Part shown: piece by piece, positions 1 to 4,002 of the stretch
How positions within the stretch are numbered: position 1 is the stretch's first letter
How the letters are laid out: every line of letters starts with the position of its first letter
NCBI GenBank assembly: GCA_027295975.1
Contig: JAPUJX010000121.1
Coordinates: 1 to 6,643, forward strand
Direction of reading: 5' to 3'
DNA length: 6,643 nt
Origin: Gammaproteobacteria bacterium
GTDB taxonomy: Bacteria; Pseudomonadota; Gammaproteobacteria; Pseudomonadales; Azotimanducaceae
Translations under genes and position numbers: made by a program
The notes under the pieces: model-generated
Databases searched by the model: none
What the model was told of the DNA's origin: nothing
What the model saw: only the letters and a program-made list of their open reading frames with translations

Positions 1-957
1 CACTTTCTTGCCGATCATGTCGGAGTAAATGCTGCGGCCTTTGCGGTTGAAGTCCGCTTCCATGCCATGGCCGATGGCTTCGTGCAGGAGGATGCCGCTC
101 GGGCCCGCCGCCAGTATTACCGGCATCTCACCTGCCGGTGGGCGCACGGCGTCGAACTGGATCATCGTGCGAGCCACAGCCAACTTCACCATCTCGGCCA
201 TGCGCTCGCTGGTATACCAGTCGAAATCGTTGCGCGCGGCGATGTTGGCGGACCCGGATTGCGAAGCACCATTTCTGGTTGCGGTGACGGAAGCACTGAG
301 ACGGGTCATGGGCCGATGATCCACAATCAACTGTCCGTCAAGCGTTGCAATCAACACTCGATCATCCGAGTCCATCCAGCCGACCGACACTTTTTTGACC
401 CTCGGATCGGACGACCGCGCGAGCTTATCGACTTGCCGCAGAAGCGGCAGCTTTTGATCTATTCCCACATCCGTCCACGGCACACGGACGGTGTAGAGGT
501 CACCCGTTCCGAGCGGGTTAAAAGCCTGAGGTACGGTCACTTTGCCGCTTTTTGCTATCGTTGCCGCGGTTCTCGCCGCGGCCAGCATCGAAGGCAGGGT
601 CAGATCTTCGCTGAAGGCATAACCGGTCTGATCGCCCACGACTACCCGCAATCCAACACCCTGCTGGATATTGGTATTAGCCCGATTGACGAGGCTATCT
701 TCCATCCTGAGGTTGGTGGTGCGAGTGTGCTGAAAATACAGCTCCGCCGTATCCGCCCCGTTTGCGGTCAGCTCGCTCATCACCCGGGCAAGTATTGCCT
801 CATCCACGGCAAACCATTCGAGAAACGGGTTCGCGGGGGTTGCCGTGCTAACCGTTGTCGCCGGGTCAACACCGCAGCCCGATAAGAATGCGGGCATGGT
901 CAGCAGTGCCGTGCCCGTCACCGTATTGCTCAGGAATACTCTTCGGTTAGTCGCCAT
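1..957 (-). CDS. tldD: TldD/PmbA-family metalloprotease homologue with Tat/lipoprotein-type leader (3' end outside window)
   Basis: Reading the minus strand from ATG at 957 gives 319 codons with no stop before the window edge, so the C-terminus is missing (E. coli TldD is about 480 residues). The zinc-binding HExxxH motif is HEAIGH at residues 292-297 (positions 84-67), followed by GMEADFNRKG, a segment typical of TldD. Residues 100-120 contain the conserved N-domain stretch GVGLRVVVGDQTGY...SEDLT. In this family, TldD and PmbA/TldE form a protease that degrades unfolded peptides and matures microcins and RiPPs. The N-terminus is unusual: a twin-arginine-like NRRVFLS (residues 4-10), a weakly hydrophobic stretch, and a lipobox LSGC (25-28). 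This suggests export and lipidation, whereas E. coli TldD is cytosolic. The shine-dalgarno is weak (GAGTGG just upstream). The third metal ligand, a C-terminal Cys in TldD, cannot be checked here. The gene is divergent from the pilin operon and probably unrelated to it. Confidence 0.93.
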   Translation of the reverse strand, partial: MATNRRVFLSNTVTGTALLTMPAFLSGCGVDPATTVSTATPANPFLEWFAVDEAILARVMSELTANGADTAELYFQHTRTTNLRMEDSLVNRANTNIQQGVGLRVVVGDQTGYAFSEDLTLPSMLAAARTAATIAKSGKVTVPQAFNPLGTGDLYTVRVPWTDVGIDQKLPLLRQVDKLARSSDPRVKKVSVGWMDSDDRVLIATLDGQLIVDHRPMTRLSASVTATRNGASQSGSANIAARNDFDWYTSERMAEMVKLAVARTMIQFDAVRPPAGEMPVILAAGPSGILLHEAIGHGMEADFNRKGRSIYSDMIGKKV

Positions 958-964
958 GACCACT

Positions 965-986
965 CGCTTAAGTTAGGACTTAATCG
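965..986. repeat. imperfect inverted repeat just upstream of tldD start
   Basis: TTAAGT (968-973) and ACTTAA (978-983) are perfect inverted copies around a 4-base centre TAGG. Two more pairs (965/986 and 966/985) form across one mismatch (967/984). It lies 8 bp upstream of the tldD ATG, where it could be an operator or a hairpin in the mRNA leader. It is short and AT-rich, so chance is possible. Confidence 0.45.
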
Positions 987-1001
987 CACTTAGTAACATG
1001 G

Positions 1002-1024
1002 TGGTTCTGGGATTGCCAGAACCA
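1002..1024. repeat. perfect 9-bp inverted repeat with 5-base spacer
   Basis: TGGTTCTGG (1002-1010) and CCAGAACCA (1016-1024) are exact reverse complements separated by GATTG. No T-tract follows on either strand, so it is not a typical intrinsic terminator. Its place in a divergent intergenic region, 45 bp upstream of tldD and 165 bp upstream of fimT, fits an operator for a dimeric regulator. I do not recognise a named binding consensus. Confidence 0.6.
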
Positions 1025-1188
1025 ACCCAGTGAAACCGCATGCTCACGACGGCGGTGTCAAACAATTGACTCGTATCCTGCAGATATTCGGGTGCGTCAC
1101 GACTGACTACGCCTCACCTGAATTACCCGTTTGCCTCCGAAAATCTTGACTACCATTAACTAGAGGCGCGCGAATTTTGAGGGACCGG

Positions 1189-1707
1189 ATGACAAACAAA
1201 TCAAGAAGAACTGGATTTACCGTGATCGAGCTGATGGTCACCCTGGCCATTGCAGCGGTGTTGCTGGGCCTTGCGCTACCGGCTTTCAACAACTTTATCA
1301 GTCAACGCACGATGACCAGCAAGGTCAACGATTTTGTGCTCGCGATCGCCTACACGCGGAGTGAAGCGGTGAAGTTGCGTACTCTGGTGAGCGTCCAAGC
1401 CGTTGATGCCACCGACACCGACAACGAATGGGGTCCCGGGTATTGCATTGTGGTTGGAAATCCCGGCGACTGTACGGGTGCTGTGCTCCGGCTGTTCGGT
1501 CCGCATACGGACATGACGGTAGATGCGATCGGTGCCGGATTTGATAACCAGGGTACGTTGAGTTTCAACTCCCGCGGTCTGTTGACGCTGGGTAGCGGCG
1601 GCAGCCTGCAATTGTGCAGTACAGACGGCGTCACCGATCCTGGTCGCAGCGCCGCAATCAACAGGATCGGGCGTGTCAGTACAAACCAGATCATCTGCAA
1701 TCCTTGA
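1189..1707 (+). CDS. fimT: FimT/FimU (GspH-like) minor type IV pseudopilin
   Basis: The 172-residue product has a class III (prepilin) signal: a short basic leader MTNKSRRTG, cleaved by PilD after Gly9, then FTVIEL with Glu at mature position 5, followed by a hydrophobic helix (about residues 10-32, MVTLAIAAVLLGLALPAF). This is the FimT/GspH pattern, and the length suits the family. The globular part has four cysteines, in YC, DC, LC and the C-terminal ICNP, which could form disulfides. ATG at 1189 is chosen because GAGGGA (1179-1184) sits 4 bases before it; an in-frame TTG at 1177 would overlap that ribosome binding site and only adds four residues. The protein should sit in the inner membrane before assembly into the pilus priming/tip complex. 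As first gene of the minor pilin operon it corresponds to fimU of Pseudomonas aeruginosa; fimT versus fimU naming is a convention I cannot settle. Confidence 0.9.
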   Translation: MTNKSRRTGFTVIELMVTLAIAAVLLGLALPAFNNFISQRTMTSKVNDFVLAIAYTRSEAVKLRTLVSVQAVDATDTDNEWGPGYCIVVGNPGDCTGAVLRLFGPHTDMTVDAIGAGFDNQGTLSFNSRGLLTLGSGGSLQLCSTDGVTDPGRSAAINRIGRVSTNQIICNP

Positions 1708-1718
1708 TGAGATTAATC

Positions 1719-2237
1719 ATGCGACAGGTGAAAGGTTTTTCAATGATTGAATTGCTGGTCGCCGTTCTCGTGATGGCGATTGGAATTCTGGGTATCACCG
1801 CTTTGCAGTTGGCGAGCCTGCAGAACAATCGCGGTGCTTTGCACCGTGCCGAAGCCGTTCATCTGGCGTACGACATGCTGGATCGGATCAGGGCTAATCC
1901 TCTTGGAACGCCCGTAGGTCAGCCGTACGGCGGGTTGGACATGACCGATGTTCCGCCGAACACCAACGACTGTTATGCGGGTAACTGCAGCGCGGTAAAT
2001 ATGGTGGCTTTCGACCAGGCCGTCTGGAAGTGCTCTCTCGGGGCGTTCCACGATGAGAATACCTGCCAGGCTTTGCGCGCAGGCCTTGTCATCCCACTCG
2101 AAACGGATCAGCCAGGTTTACCGTTGGGCGACGGGACGATCAGCGTAGATGGTGGAACCGGCTTGATTACGATCACCGTTCAGTGGACGGGAGCGAACAA
2201 CGCAATTCAGACCGTCGTTGTTACCAGCCGCGCTTGA
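1719..2237 (+). CDS. pilV: type IV pilus minor pilin PilV
   Basis: The 172-residue product begins MRQVKG, then FSMIELLVAVLVMAIGILG, a very characteristic PilV N-terminus: prepilin cleavage after Gly6, Glu at mature +5, and a hydrophobic helix. It continues with TALQLASLQNN and an AYDMLDRIRANP segment also typical of PilV. Four cysteines cluster in the middle (NDCYAGNC, WKC, NTC), suggesting a disulfide-stabilised loop. Two starts are plausible. ATG at 1707 overlaps the fimT stop (TGATG) and would be translationally coupled; ATG at 1719 has a weak GATGAG element 7 bases upstream. I chose 1719 because its 6-residue leader is the usual PilV length; the alternative adds only MRLI. The mature sequence is the same. 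PilV works with FimT/FimU, PilW and PilX to prime pilus assembly and connect the tip protein. Confidence 0.92.
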   Translation: MRQVKGFSMIELLVAVLVMAIGILGITALQLASLQNNRGALHRAEAVHLAYDMLDRIRANPLGTPVGQPYGGLDMTDVPPNTNDCYAGNCSAVNMVAFDQAVWKCSLGAFHDENTCQALRAGLVIPLETDQPGLPLGDGTISVDGGTGLITITVQWTGANNAIQTVVVTSRA

Positions 2238-2251
2238 ATGACGACGAAGTA

Positions 2252-3379
2252 ATGAACCCATCTTTTCCTAATCCAACGTATGCAAAAAAGCGCACCGGTT
2301 TTTCTCTCGTCGAGCTGATGCTCGCCATGACGATGGGTCTCATCGTTGTCGCCGGTATCGTTCAGCTTTTTGTCGACAGTTCCCGAACTTACAACCTGGT
2401 CAGCGGCCAGTCGCGCATGCAGGAAAGCGCTCGGTATGCGTTGGATTTCATCTCGCGCGCATCACGCAACGCCGGTCACATAGGGTGCGCGCCGGAGATG
2501 GAAAACATCGTACGTGGTTTGCGCGGAACCTGGGAATTGATTCCGGAGTTCAATCTCACGCAGAACGTGGAAGGGTTCGAAGGTAACGACAACGGCACGT
2601 GGACACCGCCGCTCACCGCTTTACCGCGAAGCGAAGGTGGTGTGGATTTGAACGTTCACACGCCAGGCAATGGAATTGACACCAGTCTCATCACATCAGG
2701 AACCGACGTGGTGGTGTTCCGCACGGTGCAGTATCCCGGGCAACGTCTCATGACCGTTTTGCAACCCGATGGCGATCCAGTTGTCTCTGCGCCCGGGGGA
2801 GACCCGGGCTTTGGTGTCGGCGATGTGGTGCTTATCTCCGACTGTGAGCAGGGTGCGATGATTCGTGTGACGGGGCTGAACGTCGCCGGGAATCAAGCCA
2901 CGCTGTTGCATGCGACCGCCGCGACCGGATCGTTTTATGAAAACAGCGATGTAGTTGATGGTCCCATAGGAAGCGTTCCCGCGACCCTGTCTTTTCTTGG
3001 CCATTCGTATGGTGAAGAAGCGAGTGTTGGTGTAGTCCGAACCACTATCTTCTTCATCGCGCCGAGCACCGAGGCTAATAGTCAGGGAGTCGTTCCCGCT
3101 GCCCTGTGGCTGAAAGAAGGCATTGGCGCCCCGGTCGAACTCGTGCAAGGGGTCGAAGATCTGGAGATGCATTACGGTATTGATACCACGCTGACCGACG
3201 GAATCTCGAACGCCAATCAATATGTAGATTTCGACGACGTCCCCGATCCAGACCAGATTGTCAGCGTTCGCTCCACTGTCACCGTAAACAGTGTGGAGGC
3301 TGTTACTGACGACGGCCAGTTGTTGAGACGGACGTTCTCCCAGACGATTTTGGTTCGCAACACGCAACCGGAGGCATAA
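2252..3379 (+). CDS. pilW: type IV pilus minor pilin PilW
   Basis: The 375-residue product has the leader MNPSFPNPTYAKKRTG, then FSLVELMLAMTMGLIVVAGI, i.e. PilD cleavage after Gly16, Glu at mature +5 and a hydrophobic helix. It is followed by QLFVDSSRTYNLVSGQSRMQES and RYALDFISRASRNAGHIGC, which is the typical PilW N-terminal region with the R-x-AG-x-x-GC element. The large C-terminal domain is Gly/Asp/Val-rich and probably beta-structured. The length is above that of P. aeruginosa PilW (about 270 residues) but in the range of longer PilW proteins. ATG 2252 lies 14 bp after the pilV stop with only a weak GAAG upstream; the frame is open further upstream inside pilV, but that would bury the leader. 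The last codons contain GGAGG, which serves as ribosome binding site for pilX. Confidence 0.92.
   Translation: MNPSFPNPTYAKKRTGFSLVELMLAMTMGLIVVAGIVQLFVDSSRTYNLVSGQSRMQESARYALDFISRASRNAGHIGCAPEMENIVRGLRGTWELIPEFNLTQNVEGFEGNDNGTWTPPLTALPRSEGGVDLNVHTPGNGIDTSLITSGTDVVVFRTVQYPGQRLMTVLQPDGDPVVSAPGGDPGFGVGDVVLISDCEQGAMIRVTGLNVAGNQATLLHATAATGSFYENSDVVDGPIGSVPATLSFLGHSYGEEASVGVVRTTIFFIAPSTEANSQGVVPAALWLKEGIGAPVELVQGVEDLEMHYGIDTTLTDGISNANQYVDFDDVPDPDQIVSVRSTVTVNSVEAVTDDGQLLRRTFSQTILVRNTQPEA
2791..2809. repeat. GC-only 7-bp inverted repeat inside pilW
   Basis: GCCCGGG (2791-2797) and CCCGGGC (2803-2809) are exact inverted copies around GGAGA. They encode part of an Ala-Pro-Gly-Gly-Asp-Pro-Gly stretch. 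A stable RNA hairpin is possible within the message, but Gly/Pro codon composition may explain it. Confidence 0.5.
3370..3374 (+). promoter_or_regulatory. strong ribosome binding site for pilX
   Basis: GGAGG lies in the last codons of pilW. Seven bases downstream is ATC (3382), not ATG; an ATA (3376) is only one base away. This site decides the likely pilX start because the next conventional start codon, GTG 3442, is 67 bases away and would delete the prepilin leader. Confidence 0.6.
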
Positions 3380-3381
3380 CC

Positions 3382-3951
3382 ATCACACGTAACCCCCTTA
3401 GACTGACCCGTCCTTTCGGTTGCCCTTCCCGCAACGGCGGTGTGGTTCTGTTCATCAGTCTCGTGATGTTGCTGATACTGACGATACTGGGTGTATCGGC
3501 CGTTCAGACGACGATTCTGGACGTACGCATGGCACGCAACGACCACGACAGCCTGTTGGCTTTTCAGTCGGCCGAGTCGGCACTACGGGACGCCGAAGAT
3601 TTCCTGGACGGCGTTACGTCGATCGTGGACTTCACGAATACCGGAAACAATGGGTTATGGACGGTCGCAGACCTGGGAGATCCGGCTCGATGGGATGTGG
3701 CCAATGTGTGGACGGGAGCCAACAGCGTTGTCGCGGCTACCGTGGTTGCCGGTGTGGCTGAACAGCCACGTTTCATCATCGAACACGCCGCATCGGTCAT
3801 CCGCGCAGACAACGCCTATCTCATCGAAGATCCCTATGCATCGTCTGCGACTGATCGCATCGAGATCTTCAGAGTAACCGCCCGCGGTGTGGGGGGCTCG
3901 GCGAATTCACGTGTACTGCTACAAAGTGCCTACGGAAGAATATTGGATTAA
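3382..3951 (+). CDS. pilX: type IV pilus minor pilin PilX, apparent non-canonical start codon
   Basis: The reading frame encodes a basic leader ending RNGG, then VVLFISLVMLLILTILGVSA, then QTT...RMARN and LLAFQSAESALRDAE, the hallmark of PilX (compare the family's LAFQAAEAALRDAE). PilX is the GspK-like minor pilin, and such proteins often lack Glu at mature +5, as here. It should insert in the inner membrane and join the PilV-PilW-FimT priming complex. The frame has no ATG, GTG or TTG between the in-frame TGA at 3307 and GTG 3442. GTG 3442 would start at the hydrophobic helix and lose both the positive leader and the cleavage glycine. ATC at 3382, 7 bases after GGAGG, would give a 189-residue protein with a 19-20-residue leader; CTG 3403 is another option but lacks a ribosome binding site. 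A conventional gene finder would probably report 3442-3951. Identity as PilX is firm; the start is uncertain. Confidence 0.88.
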   Translation: MTRNPLRLTRPFGCPSRNGGVVLFISLVMLLILTILGVSAVQTTILDVRMARNDHDSLLAFQSAESALRDAEDFLDGVTSIVDFTNTGNNGLWTVADLGDPARWDVANVWTGANSVVAATVVAGVAEQPRFIIEHAASVIRADNAYLIEDPYASSATDRIEIFRVTARGVGGSANSRVLLQSAYGRILD

Positions 3952-3969
3952 CAAAACCATCTCGCATTC

Positions 3970-3988
3970 GCGCAAGTGCTGCTTGTGC
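3970..3988 (+). repeat. hairpin directly abutting the ribosome binding site of the adhesin gene
   Basis: GCGCAAG (3970-3976) can pair with CTTGTGC (3982-3988) around loop TGCTG: six Watson-Crick pairs and one G-U pair. The base of the stem touches the AGGAGA ribosome binding site (3989-3994). There is no T-tract, so it is not a standard terminator. It might influence translation of the large downstream gene or mRNA stability relative to the pilin genes; that role is inference. Confidence 0.5.
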
Positions 3989-3994
3989 AGGAGA
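3989..3994 (+). promoter_or_regulatory. ribosome binding site of the cadherin-like adhesin gene
   Basis: AGGAGA lies 8 bases before ATG 4003 and supports that start, which is followed by a good signal peptide. Confidence 0.75.
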
Positions 3995-4002
3995 CGTTCA
4001 AG

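Larger units (their letters stand above)
958..1188. promoter_or_regulatory. divergent intergenic region between tldD homologue and pilin operon
   Basis: This 231-bp stretch must hold the promoters for both divergent transcription units. I see two TTGACT hexamers on the plus strand (1066-1071 and 1146-1151), which match the sigma70 -35 element well. Neither has a good -10 hexamer 16-18 bp downstream, so I do not call a promoter position. Two inverted repeats lie on the tldD-proximal side and are listed separately. No convincing small ORF or RNA gene was seen. Confidence 0.5.

Noticed and set aside
67..885. Long plus-strand open frame (272 codons) opposite tldD
   Set aside because: It is antisense to a clear TldD sequence with an HEAIGH motif. 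Its product is rich in Arg and His, with no recognisable domain, and has no ribosome binding site.
1066..1094. TTGACT as -35 element of a sigma70 promoter (also 1146-1151)
   Set aside because: No acceptable -10 hexamer lies 16-18 bp downstream of either TTGACT, so no promoter is called.
1127..1135. CCGTTTGCC upstream of fimT, similar to the AlgR site known at the P. aeruginosa fimU promoter
   Set aside because: It matches only about 7 of 9 positions of the site as I remember it, with no second copy. A match this weak is likely by chance in 231 bp.
2791..2809. GC-rich inverted repeat in pilW as a terminator or attenuator
   Set aside because: It has no T-tract, lies in the middle of an intact gene, and encodes an ordinary Pro-Gly stretch. 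It is kept only as a low-interest repeat.
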